DNA from: SVTX01 sp045538195
GTDB lineage: Bacteria > Bacillota > Clostridia > Oscillospirales > CAG-272
DNA: 64,000 bases
Reading direction: 5' to 3'
Assembly: GCA_045538195.1 (NCBI GenBank)
Contig: JAZSRA010000032.1
Span: 1-64,000, forward strand
Numbering within the stretch: the stretch's first letter is position 1; every line of letters starts with the position of its first letter. Both the position numbers and the translations under genes were made by a program. Positions 7,968 through 16,588 of the stretch are shown in pieces. The notes under the pieces were generated by a model. It worked only from the letters and a program-made list of their open reading frames with translations, was not told the origin of the DNA and searched no databases.

Positions 7968-9326
7968 ATGAAAATTGGATTTATTTCTCTCGGTTGTCCC
8001 AAAAATCAGCTTGACACCGAGGTTATGCTTCACCACTTGGCTTCCGCGGGCTATGAGATCACTCCCGAGGAAACCGAAGCGGACATTGTGATAATCAACA
8101 CCTGCGCTTTTATTGAGTCTGCTAAAAAAGAGGCGATCGACAATATTCTCGACATCGCCTATCTGAAAAAGCATCACTCTCTCAAAGGCATTATCGTCAC
8201 GGGATGCATGTCCGAGCGCTACGGCGAGCAGATACTTGCGGAGTTCCCCGAGGTTGACGCGGTTCTCGGTGTGGGAAGTATTCACAACATTATTGACGCC
8301 GTCAAATCGGTCGCTGAAAACGCAGGTAAGAAGCGCAAGAAGAATGAGCCTGACTGCCGTTACTTCTCCCGTGAGGACAAGAACACCGTCAAGCTTGGCG
8401 GCGACAGAATTCTTACCACCCCCGACTACGCGGCGTATTTAAAGATCAGCGAGGGCTGCGACAACCGTTGTACCTACTGCGCTATTCCCGACATCCGCGG
8501 TAAGTTCCGCAGCCGTCCTATGGACGAGCTTGTTGCCGAGGCAAAAGATCTCGACGAGCTTGGCGTCAAGGAGCTTACTATCATCGCTCAGGATACCACG
8601 CGCTACGGCATCGACCTTTACGGCAAGTACTGTCTTGACGAGCTGCTTCACCGCATTACTGAGGAGACGAGTATTCCCTGGATCAGAGTTCTCTACTGCT
8701 ACCCCGACAAGATCACCGACGGTCTTATCGAGGAAATGAAAAACAATCCCAGAATTCTCAACTATATCGATCTTCCCCTTCAACATATCAGTGACAGGGT
8801 GCTTAAACGTATGAACCGTCACGGAAATGGTGCGCTTATCCGCGAGGTTCTCGCAAAACTTAAAAAAGAGATCCCCGACGTGACCATTCGCACCACGTTT
8901 ATCGTTGGCTTCCCCGGTGAGACCGAGGAGGACTTCACCGAGCTTGCTGAGTTCATCAAATCCGAAAGATTTGACCGTGCTGGCGTATTCACCTATTCTC
9001 GTGAGGAAGGCACTCCCGCCTACAATTTAGAGGATCAGATCGACGAGCAGGTCAAGATCGACCGCGAGGATATTCTCATGCGCTCGCAGATGCTTATCAA
9101 CGAGGAAAAGAACCGCGAGAAGATAGGCTCGGTCATAGAGGTTCTCTGCGAGGACTACGACCCCGTCAGCGAGTACTACTTCGGCAGAAGCGCCGCAGAC
9201 GCTCCCGAGATCGACGGCAAGGTCTTCTTTAAATCCGAAAAGAAGATCGCACAGGGCGAGTTCGTTAAAGTAAAGGTCCGCCGCGTTGAAGACTACGACC
9301 TTTGCGGATTTGCACTGCAAGGATAA
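7968..9326 (+). CDS. rimO: Ribosomal protein S12 methylthiotransferase RimO
   Basis: A 452-residue radical-SAM enzyme that adds a methylthio group to the conserved aspartate of ribosomal protein S12. The N-terminal MTTase domain begins MKIGFISLGCPKNQLDTE and holds the auxiliary cluster cysteines C10, C46 (INTCAF) and C80 (VTGCMSER). The radical-SAM domain has C164, C168 and C171 in SEGCDNRCTYCAIP, then RGKFRSRP. It ends in a TRAM domain (about 385-452). SLGCPKNQLDTE favours RimO over MiaB. It lies just after rnpB and before pgsA, a common clostridial order, although a repeat element now separates it from pgsA. Confidence 0.96.
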   Translation: MKIGFISLGCPKNQLDTEVMLHHLASAGYEITPEETEADIVIINTCAFIESAKKEAIDNILDIAYLKKHHSLKGIIVTGCMSERYGEQILAEFPEVDAVLGVGSIHNIIDAVKSVAENAGKKRKKNEPDCRYFSREDKNTVKLGGDRILTTPDYAAYLKISEGCDNRCTYCAIPDIRGKFRSRPMDELVAEAKDLDELGVKELTIIAQDTTRYGIDLYGKYCLDELLHRITEETSIPWIRVLYCYPDKITDGLIEEMKNNPRILNYIDLPLQHISDRVLKRMNRHGNGALIREVLAKLKKEIPDVTIRTTFIVGFPGETEEDFTELAEFIKSERFDRAGVFTYSREEGTPAYNLEDQIDEQVKIDREDILMRSQMLINEEKNREKIGSVIEVLCEDYDPVSEYYFGRSAADAPEIDGKVFFKSEKKIAQGEFVKVKVRRVEDYDLCGFALQG

Positions 9327-9327
9327 G

Positions 9328-9640
9328 CGTGCCTCCGGCGGCAAGCTTTTTAGGCAAAAAACTTGGCAAAAACCTCCAATAAGGATAGTAGAAATTACAG
9401 ACGGCTTGGGTTTTAAAACGGTGACGGTATCGGCTCCCCCTCGGCTGTCTTGTTGCAAATAAACTCTAACGGCGTTGTTAATACTCTGCATTTCTCCCCT
9501 TAGAGAGGGGATCTTCAAGGGGAGAGGATGTCGGAGCAAGCTCGGTTAGCGAAGCCTGCCAAGCGCGAAGACCCCTTTCCCCTTGAACGGCGTTTCTTTG
9601 GTTCGTTTCTTTCCGCTGATGGAAAGAAATCAACAAAAAA
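9328..9640. repeat. Modular hairpin element (copy C) between rimO and pgsA
   Basis: It begins CGTGCCTCCGGCGG, whose reverse complement ends element D (near 63270), followed by AAGCTTTTTAGGCAAAAAACTTGGCAAAA, a variant of the terminal motif of elements A and B. At 9514-9587 it has the AGGGGAGAGG...CCCCTT stem of A/B, closed by TTCAAGGGG/CCCCTTGAA instead of CTTAAGGGG/CCCCTTAAG, which is a compensated change. Then come CGGCGTTTCTTTGG and a stem TTTCTTTCC/GGAAAGAAA. A short reading frame here merges into pgsA but lacks a start signal. No other gene is seen in this 339-bp gap. Confidence 0.65.
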
Positions 9641-9665
9641 TCATAAATGCAAGAAAGGCATAATT

Positions 9666-10313
9666 ATGAAAATGAATCTTCCTAACAAGCTTTCGGTTCT
9701 CCGTCTTATAATGGTACCGATATTTATGGTGGTAATGCTTCTTCCCACCTTTACAAATTTTAATCCTTGGGTCGACTTGATCCTCACCGTCCTCGGCGCA
9801 GTTCTCTTTATTGCGGCATCTATCACCGATATGCTTGACGGAAAGATCGCGAGAAAATATAATCTTATCACCGATTTTGGTAAGTTCCTTGACCCTCTGG
9901 CAGATAAATTCATGGTCATAGGCGCGCTTCTTTGCATCCTTTTCACCAATAAAGACAATCTTGCGATGTTTACTATCTTCTTCTTTGCTCTTTTGGTGGT
10001 AGTTTTCCGTGAGCTTGCGGTCACAAGCATCCGTCTTGTCGCCGTATCGGGCAAGGAAAGAGTGGTCATCGCGGCAAATAAGCTTGGCAAAATGAAGACG
10101 GTTATGCAGATCATCGCTATCTGCGCGGCTATCCTTGAGCCGGTTATTATAAAGATCATGGCGATCTTTTTAGGCGAAGGCTCTATCGCAGAACAGCTTA
10201 TTAAATATCCCCCTCTCACTATACTTACCATGGCTTTGATGATATATCTGACTATCCATTCGGGTATCAACTATATCGTAGGCGCGTGGAAATATCTTGA
10301 TCCCGAGAAATAA
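9666..10313 (+). CDS. pgsA: CDP-diacylglycerol--glycerol-3-phosphate 3-phosphatidyltransferase
   Basis: A 216-residue membrane enzyme making phosphatidylglycerol phosphate, the committed step of phosphatidylglycerol and cardiolipin synthesis. The CDP-alcohol phosphotransferase signature is complete at residues 55-80: D55, D58-G59, A62-R63, G72, D76 and D80, in TDMLDGKIARKY and TDFGKFLDPLADK. About six membrane helices follow the family pattern. The ATG at 9666 is preferred because AAGAAAGG lies 7 bp upstream and homology starts with NLPNKLSVLRL; the frame is open for 46 more codons upstream, but these are repeat-derived. A strong terminator follows. Confidence 0.95.
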   Translation: MKMNLPNKLSVLRLIMVPIFMVVMLLPTFTNFNPWVDLILTVLGAVLFIAASITDMLDGKIARKYNLITDFGKFLDPLADKFMVIGALLCILFTNKDNLAMFTIFFFALLVVVFRELAVTSIRLVAVSGKERVVIAANKLGKMKTVMQIIAICAAILEPVIIKIMAIFLGEGSIAEQLIKYPPLTILTMALMIYLTIHSGINYIVGAWKYLDPEK

Positions 10314-10317
10314 AACA

Positions 10318-10365
10318 AAAAACGTGTCGACTTGAATTTTTACGTTCAAGTCGACACATTTTTTA
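10318..10365. terminator. Bidirectional terminator between pgsA and ATPase gene
   Basis: Stem GTGTCGACTTGAA / TTCAAGTCGACAC (10324-10336 with 10345-10357), A-run before and T-run after, so it can stop both convergent genes. Confidence 0.88.
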
Positions 10366-10366
10366 T

Positions 10367-11422
10367 TTACAAACTTTTCGAAAACTCGCGAGAAAACTCG
10401 CTGAGGGCGGCAAAATCCATAGCGTGCTTATAAATATCTTCAAGTAGGAAATGATAGACCTTGGCTTCTCCGAGAGCATGAAGCGCGCCGTCAAGACAGT
10501 CCGAATAAAGTCTTGACGCATAGCGCAGCTCTCCCCTTATTTCTCGCATTTTCTCGGTACGGACGAATCTCTTGGTGTTAATAAACCTCTCTCCGTCGGC
10601 TTCGTCTACATCATCATTGTTATTCTTGCCAAGCACAAAGCCAAAAGCCCCCTGCTCCAAAAAGATTCCGTCGCAGTATCTGGGATCTATGCAATCGTAG
10701 GATATCCTCGCCCTCACTTGATATTTTTGCAGAGAGCCGATAAGCGCATCCAAAAACCACTGCCCCACGCCGTAAAATTCACCTATGCGCCAAAGTCTTT
10801 TAGAGTTCTGCTCAATGGTATCGAGCTTTACCCTGCCCGTCATAGCGACGGCTGACGTCAGAGCAGGAATAGCGCTGAACTCGCCCTCGTCAAGCTCCAA
10901 CGACCTGGCAAGCCTCTGTGCCGCGCCTTGAAGCTTATCAAAATCGGTGGCTTTCCGCAAAAGCGAGTCGGAGACCACCCTCAAATTTCCGCAAGAACGC
11001 AGATAAGCGTACGCTCTCTTAAAAGCGGCGCTTTTTTTATTTGAAAGCGCAAAGATCTCGTTTTTTTGCTCCCTGAGTGTCTTTGACCGCCAAAACGCGC
11101 CTAAATTTATGATTTCTTCCTTGGCGCCCGGATAGGTCGGCTCCCAGACGTGGGGGGCTGTGCCGTCCACGATGCCTACCGTCTCGTCGGTGCCGAATAT
11201 CAGTATTCCGTCAAGGGAGGACGGGTCAGACGAGCAATAATAATACTCTACTGCTTTGCCCTCCCGCTCCGCTTCGGCGGAGCATTTTTTCATAAAGCTT
11301 GATTTTCCCGTACCGGGTCCGCCCTTGATTATGTAAATTCTGTCTGCTCTTTCAAATACCTCCCTGTAATAGCTTTTAAATCCCTCCGACGAGTTTGACG
11401 CGGCAAAATAATGGTGCTGCAT
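10367..11422 (-). CDS. P-loop ATPase of the PRK06851-like family
   Basis: A 351-residue cytoplasmic protein with Walker A GGPGTGKSSFMKK near residue 35 and a Walker-B-like stretch GIVDGTAPH near residue 86. The N-terminus HYFAASNSSEGFKSYY and the segment YYYCSSDPSSLDG resemble a conserved clostridial and bacillar family of unknown function (PRK06851 type). Many family members carry a second P-loop in the C-terminal half; none is obvious here. The ATG at 11422 is preferred because AAAGGA lies just upstream; 36 further basic codons are open before it. It is convergent with pgsA and has no linked pathway genes, so no function is assigned. Confidence 0.7.
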   Translation of the reverse strand: MQHHYFAASNSSEGFKSYYREVFERADRIYIIKGGPGTGKSSFMKKCSAEAEREGKAVEYYYCSSDPSSLDGILIFGTDETVGIVDGTAPHVWEPTYPGAKEEIINLGAFWRSKTLREQKNEIFALSNKKSAAFKRAYAYLRSCGNLRVVSDSLLRKATDFDKLQGAAQRLARSLELDEGEFSAIPALTSAVAMTGRVKLDTIEQNSKRLWRIGEFYGVGQWFLDALIGSLQKYQVRARISYDCIDPRYCDGIFLEQGAFGFVLGKNNNDDVDEADGERFINTKRFVRTEKMREIRGELRYASRLYSDCLDGALHALGEAKVYHFLLEDIYKHAMDFAALSEFSREFSKSL

Positions 11423-11574
11423 AGAAAAATGTCCTTTCTGCCTTTTTCTATACATTCTATGCTGAAATCGGCTTGTTTGTTTTCCCTTTCGCCTGAAATT
11501 TTCAAATAAAAGAGCGTTTCTTTTATTCAAATTATTTTTTGCGGTATAAGCCGCGGTATAAGCTCAAATATATC

Positions 11575-11603
11575 TTGACATTTCAATATTTAGGTGATAT
11601 AAT
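11575..11603 (+). promoter_or_regulatory. Consensus promoter of rod-like RNA
   Basis: Exact TTGACA, 17-bp spacer, exact TATAAT. Start expected near 11609-11611, at the base of the inverted repeat that follows. Confidence 0.9.
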
Positions 11604-11607
11604 TATA

Positions 11608-11790
11608 CTGCCACACAACTAAATATTGGAATCACTTTGTTTACACAGTACGTGTTTTTATCATAATAAAAATGATAAAAACGCATACTCTTTTTTCGCG
11701 TACTGTTAAAAGTGATTCGAAAAGTTGTGTGGCAGCAATCGGAGTTATGTGTTTTTTGTGCGTAGCTTCGGCTGCGCACTTTTTATTTTT
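11608..11790 (+). ncRNA. Candidate rod-shaped small RNA, 6S-like (about 180 nt)
   Basis: From the predicted start the RNA folds into one long interrupted rod: CTGCCACACAACT (11608-11620) pairs with AGTTGTGTGGCAG (11723-11735), AATCACTTT (11630-11638) with AAAGTGATT (11709-11717), ACAGTACG (11645-11652) with CGTACTGT (11699-11706), and TTTTTATCAT (11655-11664) with ATGATAAAAA (11672-11681). The helices are separated by internal loops. A separate terminator ends it at about 11790. Size, consensus promoter and rod with bubbles recall 6S RNA. The alternatives are an LRR-gene leader or a MITE with terminal inverted repeats. Identity as 6S is not proven. Confidence 0.5.
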
Positions 11791-11792
11791 TC
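11758..11792 (+). terminator. Terminator of rod-like RNA
   Basis: Stem GTGCGTAGC / GCTGCGCAC with TTCG loop (11758-11779), then TTTTTATTTTTT. It stands about 20 bp before the LRR gene, so that gene needs readthrough or its own promoter. Confidence 0.88.
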
Positions 11793-11811
11793 ATTATAAA
11801 GGAGAAAGACA

Positions 11812-14778
11812 ATGAAAAAGATCAAGCTTTTAGCCCTTTTGCTGATCGTTTGCCTTATTTTACCCATATTTGCCGCGTGCGATTTCGGAAAAAATAACGG
11901 CAACACTGAGTCTACTCAGCCCGATGACGGCAACACCGAGTCCACTCAGCCCGATGACGACAATACTGAGTCTACTCAGCCTGATGACAGCAATACCGAA
12001 ACTACGGAGACTACAGAGACTACAGAGACTACAGAGACCACAGAAACTACCGAGACTTCGGAGAGCAACACTGAGACCACGGACACTACCGAGACTACGG
12101 AATGCGACACCGAAACTACGGAATGCGACACCGAGACTTCGGAAACTACCGAAACTACGGAGACTACAGAGAAGACAGAAACTACCGAGACTACGGAGAC
12201 TACCGAGACCACGGACACTACCGAAACTACGGAGACTACCGAGACTACGGAGACTACAGAGACCACGGAAACTACCGAGACTTCGGAAACTACCGAGACT
12301 ACGGAAACTACCGAAACTACGGAAACTACCGAGACTACGGAAAGCGACACCGAGACTGATGGCGGTGATGCTACTGAACCCGACGAAGGTGACGACACCT
12401 ATCCCGCGCCAAGCGAAGGACTTGAATTTGTTTCCAACGGCGACGGCACTTGCTCTGTCAACGGAATCGGAGATTGTAAAGATACCGATGTCGTGATTCC
12501 TCGTAAATCTCCCACCGGCGATACTGTCACAAGCATTGATGATTATGCGTTCAAATATTGCTCAAGCCTTACGAGTATAACTATCCCCGATAGTGTCACA
12601 AGCATTGGTGATACTGCGTTCTACTATTGCTCAAGCCTTACGAGCATAACTATCCCCGACAGTGTCACAAGCATTGGTATGTATGCGTTCGGCTATTGCT
12701 CAAGCCTTACGAATATAACCGTTGATAAAGACAATGAATACTACAAATCGGAAAATGGAAATCTTTATAGCAAAGACGGTAAAACCTTTATACAGTATGC
12801 GATAGGAAAAACTGATACAAGCTTCTCTATCACAGACAGTGTTACAAGTATTCGTGAGCATGCGTTCAGAAATTGCTCAAGCCTTACGAGCATAACTATT
12901 CCCGATAGTGTCACAAGCATTGGTGATTCTGCGTTCGAGGATTGCTCAAGCCTTGTTTACAACAAATATGACAACGGATATTATCTTGGAAATGATAGTA
13001 ATCCATACGTTGTTCTCGTTAGAACAAATAACAATTCTATTACCTCATGTGAGATACACAGCGATACAAAAATAATTAATTTCGTTGCGTTCTATAAATG
13101 CTCAAACCTTGAGAACATAGTTATCCCCGACAGTGTCACAAGCATTGGTGATTGGGCGTTTGTGGACTGCTCAAGCCTTACGAGCATAACTATCCCCGAC
13201 GGTGTCACAAGCATTGGTTCTTATGCGTTCTATGGTTGCTCAAGCCTTGAGCGCGTAACTATCGGCGACAGTGTCACAAGCATTGGTGATTCTGCGTTCG
13301 AGGATTGCTCAAGCCTTACGAGCATAACTATCCCCGACGGTGTCACAAGCATTGGTTCTTATGCGTTCTATAATTGCTTAAGCCTTACGAGTATAACTAT
13401 CCCCGATACTGTCACAAGCATTGGTGATTGGGCGTTTGAGGATTGCTCAAACCTTACGAGCGTTACTATCGGCAACGGTGTCACAAGCATTGGCGCGTTT
13501 GCGTTCTATGGTTGCTCAAGCCTTGAGAGCGTAACTATCGGCGACAGTGTCACAAGCATTGGTGAGTATGCGTTCCGGGAATGCTCAAGCCTTACGAGTA
13601 TAACTATCCCCGACAGTGTCACAAGCATTGGTGGTGGTGCGTTCAACGGTTGCTCAAGCCTTACGAGCATAACTATCCCCGACGGTGTCACAAGCATTGG
13701 TGATTCTGCATTCTGGGAATGCGCAAGCCTTACGAGCATAACTATCCCCGACAGTGTCACAAGCATTGGTGATTGGGCGTTTGTGGACTGCTCAAGCCTT
13801 ACGAGAGTAACTATCGGCAATAGTGTCACAAGCATTGGTGAGAGGGCGTTCGGTTCTTGCTCAAGCCTTACGAGCATAACTATCCCCAACAGTGTCACAA
13901 GCATTGGTGAGTATGCCTTCTACGATTGTAGCAAGCTTATAGAAGTTTACAATTTGTCAAACCTTAACATAACCGCAGGCTCATCAGATTATGGCTATGT
14001 GGGTCGTTATGTTAAAAATGTGTATACCTATACAAGCGGTACAAGTAAGCTCCACAATAAAGACGGATATATATTCTACTGTGACGATGAGAATAATGAG
14101 TATTATCTTATGGGATATACAAGAACAGATACTGAGTTGATCCTTCCCGATAATATTAACGGCATCAGTTATGAAATATATGAACATGCGTTCAGCTATT
14201 GCTCAAGCCTTACGAGCATAATCGTTTATGAGAATAATGCAAATTATATGTCAATAAATGGTGATTTGTATAGCAAAGACGGTAAAACCCTTATTCTGTA
14301 TGCACCCGGCAAAACCGATGCAAGCTTCACTATCCCCGACGGTGTCACAAACATTGGTAACTATGCGTTCGAGTATTGCTCAAGCCTTACAAACATAAAC
14401 ATCCCCGACAGTGTCACAAGCATTGGTGAGAGGGCGTTCTACTACTGCTCAAGCCTTGCGAGCATTACTATCCCCGACAGTGTTACAAGCATTGGTGATT
14501 CTGCGTTCTGGGATTGCTCAAGTCTTACGAGTATAGAAATCCCCGACGGTGTCACAAGCATTGGTGGTGGTGCGTTCAACGGTTGCTCAAGCCTTACGAG
14601 CATAGTTATCCCCGCCAGTGTCAAAAGCATCGGTTATGTTGCGTTCAGCGGTTGCTCAAAGCTTGAAACAGTGTATTACACCGGCAACGAAGAAGATTGG
14701 GCGGCAATCAGCATTTATTCCTTCGGAAATGATGAACTCACAGACGCAAGCATAATTTACAACTACAAACCCGAATAA
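11812..14778 (+). CDS. BspA-type leucine-rich-repeat surface lipoprotein with Thr/Glu stalk
   Basis: A 988-residue exported protein. Residues 1-22 are a lipoprotein signal ending in the lipobox FAAC, so C23 is lipidated. Residues about 30-195 are low complexity: three STQPDD repeats, then long TET/TTE runs, a likely extended and perhaps glycosylated stalk. From about 240 to 960 there are about 24 BspA (LRR_5) repeats of the form SIGxxAFxxCSSLTSITIPDSVT, interrupted three or four times by beta-rich inserts such as NGNLYSKDGKT. These repeats commonly mediate binding to host or microbial surfaces; the ligand is unknown. GGAG precedes the ATG. The repeat DNA is nearly identical between units, so unit number probably varies by recombination. 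Confidence 0.93.
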   Translation: MKKIKLLALLLIVCLILPIFAACDFGKNNGNTESTQPDDGNTESTQPDDDNTESTQPDDSNTETTETTETTETTETTETTETSESNTETTDTTETTECDTETTECDTETSETTETTETTEKTETTETTETTETTDTTETTETTETTETTETTETTETSETTETTETTETTETTETTESDTETDGGDATEPDEGDDTYPAPSEGLEFVSNGDGTCSVNGIGDCKDTDVVIPRKSPTGDTVTSIDDYAFKYCSSLTSITIPDSVTSIGDTAFYYCSSLTSITIPDSVTSIGMYAFGYCSSLTNITVDKDNEYYKSENGNLYSKDGKTFIQYAIGKTDTSFSITDSVTSIREHAFRNCSSLTSITIPDSVTSIGDSAFEDCSSLVYNKYDNGYYLGNDSNPYVVLVRTNNNSITSCEIHSDTKIINFVAFYKCSNLENIVIPDSVTSIGDWAFVDCSSLTSITIPDGVTSIGSYAFYGCSSLERVTIGDSVTSIGDSAFEDCSSLTSITIPDGVTSIGSYAFYNCLSLTSITIPDTVTSIGDWAFEDCSNLTSVTIGNGVTSIGAFAFYGCSSLESVTIGDSVTSIGEYAFRECSSLTSITIPDSVTSIGGGAFNGCSSLTSITIPDGVTSIGDSAFWECASLTSITIPDSVTSIGDWAFVDCSSLTRVTIGNSVTSIGERAFGSCSSLTSITIPNSVTSIGEYAFYDCSKLIEVYNLSNLNITAGSSDYGYVGRYVKNVYTYTSGTSKLHNKDGYIFYCDDENNEYYLMGYTRTDTELILPDNINGISYEIYEHAFSYCSSLTSIIVYENNANYMSINGDLYSKDGKTLILYAPGKTDASFTIPDGVTNIGNYAFEYCSSLTNINIPDSVTSIGERAFYYCSSLASITIPDSVTSIGDSAFWDCSSLTSIEIPDGVTSIGGGAFNGCSSLTSIVIPASVKSIGYVAFSGCSKLETVYYTGNEEDWAAISIYSFGNDELTDASIIYNYKPE
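11905..12355 (+). repeat. Threonine/glutamate-coding microsatellite
   Basis: Degenerate 6- and 9-bp units (ACYGARACY, GAGACTACG and variants) encode the Thr/Glu stalk. Synonymous variants (ACT/ACC/ACG/ACA, GAA/GAG) break up exact identity. It explains apparent open frames on the opposite strand (Val/Ser repeats) and in the other plus frames (Arg/Tyr repeats), which are not genes. Confidence 0.85.
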
Positions 14779-14782
14779 AAAA

Positions 14783-14816
14783 TTTGAGCCTCTCGCGCAA
14801 GCGAGAGGCTCTTTTA
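14783..14816. terminator. Bidirectional terminator, LRR gene / spoIIIAH
   Basis: Perfect 11-bp stem GAGCCTCTCGC / GCGAGAGGCTC with GCAA loop (14786-14811); TTTT follows on plus, and a T-rich tract follows on minus. Confidence 0.88.
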
Positions 14817-14856
14817 GTAGCGTTAGTTTTATTAGCTTTATATTGCTTGTTCTCTA

Positions 14857-15450
14857 TCACTGTCTCGCCATAACGGTGATGTTGACGGGTTCGATGCCTG
14901 CGTATTCGTAGACCACGGAATTGATCTGCGCGAGCTGGGCGGGGGTGAGCTGACCGTCGCATTTGACCACGACGCTTGCGGTTCCGTTATTGATAACGGT
15001 GACGCACTTTTCAAAGCCCTTGGAGACGATTACCGCCTCGATGTCGGACTCCTGCTTCATCTCCTCGGAGATCTGCTTGATCTCGGCGACCGCCTCTGCC
15101 TTAACGCTATCGGTCGCGTTTGCGTTGTCAACTACGGCGTTCAGCACCTCAAGAGCCTCGTCGCGCGCTCTCTGACGGCTGACCTGAACCGTTGCGAAGT
15201 AACTGTCGGTAGTAGAAGCGCTTGTGTTGCCGTCGTCGCCCGAGGTGGGGTTCTTGGAATTGTCAAGCTCGCCCGACATTCCCGTGCCGCCTGTGTAGTC
15301 GAAGCCGCCGTTATCATCGTTCGAGAAGAAAAGCCAGTTCATCCAGACCGCCGCGCCGATAAGCACTACCGAGCAGACGATTATAAGATTACGCTTTCCC
15401 GATTTCATAAAAAAGTTTTTGACCGCTTTGATCTTGTCGTTGATTGCCAT
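14857..15450 (-). CDS. spoIIIAH: Stage III sporulation protein AH
   Basis: A 197-residue mother-cell membrane protein whose extracellular domain meets SpoIIQ-type partners from the forespore and builds the feeding-tube channel. One membrane helix (about 21-40, LIIVCSVVLIGAAVWMNWLFF) follows a short cytoplasmic tail; a flexible Gly/Ser/Thr linker (45-83) leads to the ring-forming YscJ/FliF-like domain (85-195) with QVSRQRARDEALEVLNAVVDNANA and KGFEKCVTVINNGTASVVVKC. It is the last gene of the spoIIIA operon, 91 bp after spoIIIAG, and is followed by a terminator. Confidence 0.95.
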   Translation of the reverse strand: MAINDKIKAVKNFFMKSGKRNLIIVCSVVLIGAAVWMNWLFFSNDDNGGFDYTGGTGMSGELDNSKNPTSGDDGNTSASTTDSYFATVQVSRQRARDEALEVLNAVVDNANATDSVKAEAVAEIKQISEEMKQESDIEAVIVSKGFEKCVTVINNGTASVVVKCDGQLTPAQLAQINSVVYEYAGIEPVNITVMARQ

Positions 15451-15541
15451 AAATATTTCCTCCGAAATTTTTTGTTACGATACAGTATATTTTCGAGAAT
15501 AACAATATATGTGTGACGCATGAAAAAAGTTTCTACTTTTA

Positions 15542-16069
15542 TTATCCCTCGGACACGTAAACTCTTGTCAAGGGCAGACCGTACGCCGCCGCTAAAAGAG
15601 CGGCGATCTCATTCTTTACAGCGTCGCTCCCTCCCGTGTCACATACGACGCCAATGCCCGAGAGCGGCGGCAGGCTCTCGCCAAGATAGAGCGCGTGGGA
15701 GTTAGATCCGCTACCGATAATTACGTATTCGTTCTTCTCCGAGTTGCCCGATTGGGTATTCTGGGCGTATACGCTCTCGCCCACGCCGTCAAAAAACACC
15801 ACCGCGTGGGCGCTTTTGACCCCCTTTACGCAAAGGCAGGTCTCCTCGATCTCGCGCTTGACCGTGTCCTTATATTCAAGAAAGGAAGAATACGACGGCT
15901 TTTCTACCGCATCACTCTCACCGCCCTCGCTCCTTTTTTCGTTAAAAGCGAAGCTTCCCACTATCAGTAGGGCAACGCCCACAACAAAGCCGATGATTAT
16001 TATTTTAAGCGTACCCTTCTTTTTCATGTGGCTCATAGCACCAACTATGTCGTTTGATCTGTCTGTCAT
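15542..16069 (-). CDS. spoIIIAG: Stage III sporulation protein AG
   Basis: A 175-residue single-pass membrane protein that forms the large ring of the SpoIIIA channel. A short basic cytoplasmic tail is followed by the helix IIIIGFVVGVALLIVGSFAF (about 24-43) and a mostly soluble domain with the ring-building motif EETCLCVKGVKSAHAVVFFDG and the C-terminal VCDTGGSDAVKNEIAALLAAAYGLPLTRVYV, typical of the family. Slightly shorter than the usual 200 or so residues. Ten bp after spoIIIAF. Confidence 0.93.
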   Translation of the reverse strand: MTDRSNDIVGAMSHMKKKGTLKIIIIGFVVGVALLIVGSFAFNEKRSEGGESDAVEKPSYSSFLEYKDTVKREIEETCLCVKGVKSAHAVVFFDGVGESVYAQNTQSGNSEKNEYVIIGSGSNSHALYLGESLPPLSGIGVVCDTGGSDAVKNEIAALLAAAYGLPLTRVYVSEG

Positions 16070-16079
16070 AATTCCCCCT

Positions 16080-16574
16080 CTATCCCACGGCGGTGACCAC
16101 CTCGCATCCGAAAAGCTCTCCGAGATAGCTCTCTATCTCGCCTGTGTTCTTCCAGATCGCGGCACCGTAAAAGTTTATAAAAATGCGTTCAAGGTGTCTT
16201 TTTCCGTCTTTTTCCGTTCGTGTCACGACCGAAACGTAGCACTCGTCGGCGGCTATATCAAACCTTTCACGAAGGATCGCCTTTATTCCCTCCGTGAGAT
16301 TTTCGATCTCGGCGGCATCATAGCCCGACTGAAAAATGCTCTCGTATTCTTCCCTGTCGCTCTGATCTATCTCGCCAACAAGTCCTTGAACGTCAAGCTC
16401 TCCAAGAGTTTGAACCAAAGAAATGAGCGGTGATATGCAAACCAAGGTAAGTACAAGTCCTATGGCAAGGCGGACGTGGGCTTTTAGTCCGCCCCCCTCT
16501 CCGTCGGGCGAAAGGATGCTGACTATTGAGCCGATCGCTCCGACTATTATCACCGTAATTACGTATTGCTTCAT
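16080..16574 (-). CDS. spoIIIAF: Stage III sporulation protein AF
   Basis: A 164-residue membrane protein of the mother-cell SpoIIIA complex. Two N-terminal membrane helices (about 4-20 and 33-54: VITVIIVGAIGSIVSILSP and HVRLAIGLVLTLVCISPLISLV) precede a ring-like soluble domain with TEGIKAILRERFDIAADECYVSVVTR. It fits the family in length, topology and operon place between spoIIIAE and spoIIIAG, with 14 and 10 bp gaps. Direct motif evidence is modest; context is strong. Confidence 0.9.
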   Translation of the reverse strand: MKQYVITVIIVGAIGSIVSILSPDGEGGGLKAHVRLAIGLVLTLVCISPLISLVQTLGELDVQGLVGEIDQSDREEYESIFQSGYDAAEIENLTEGIKAILRERFDIAADECYVSVVTRTEKDGKRHLERIFINFYGAAIWKNTGEIESYLGELFGCEVVTAVG

Positions 16575-16588
16575 CGTCGCTCTGTCTC

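Noticed and set aside
9528..9665. N-terminal extension of pgsA
   Set aside because: The added codons lie in repeat element C, and a good ribosome-binding site precedes ATG 9666.
11976..12398. Val/Ser repeat frame opposite the LRR gene, and Arg/Tyr repeat frames on plus
   Set aside because: Produced by the Thr/Glu microsatellite read in other frames.
12540..14640. Regular repeats that could look like a CRISPR or other array
   Set aside because: The units are coding LRR repeats of one open frame, about 69 bp apart, without unique spacers.
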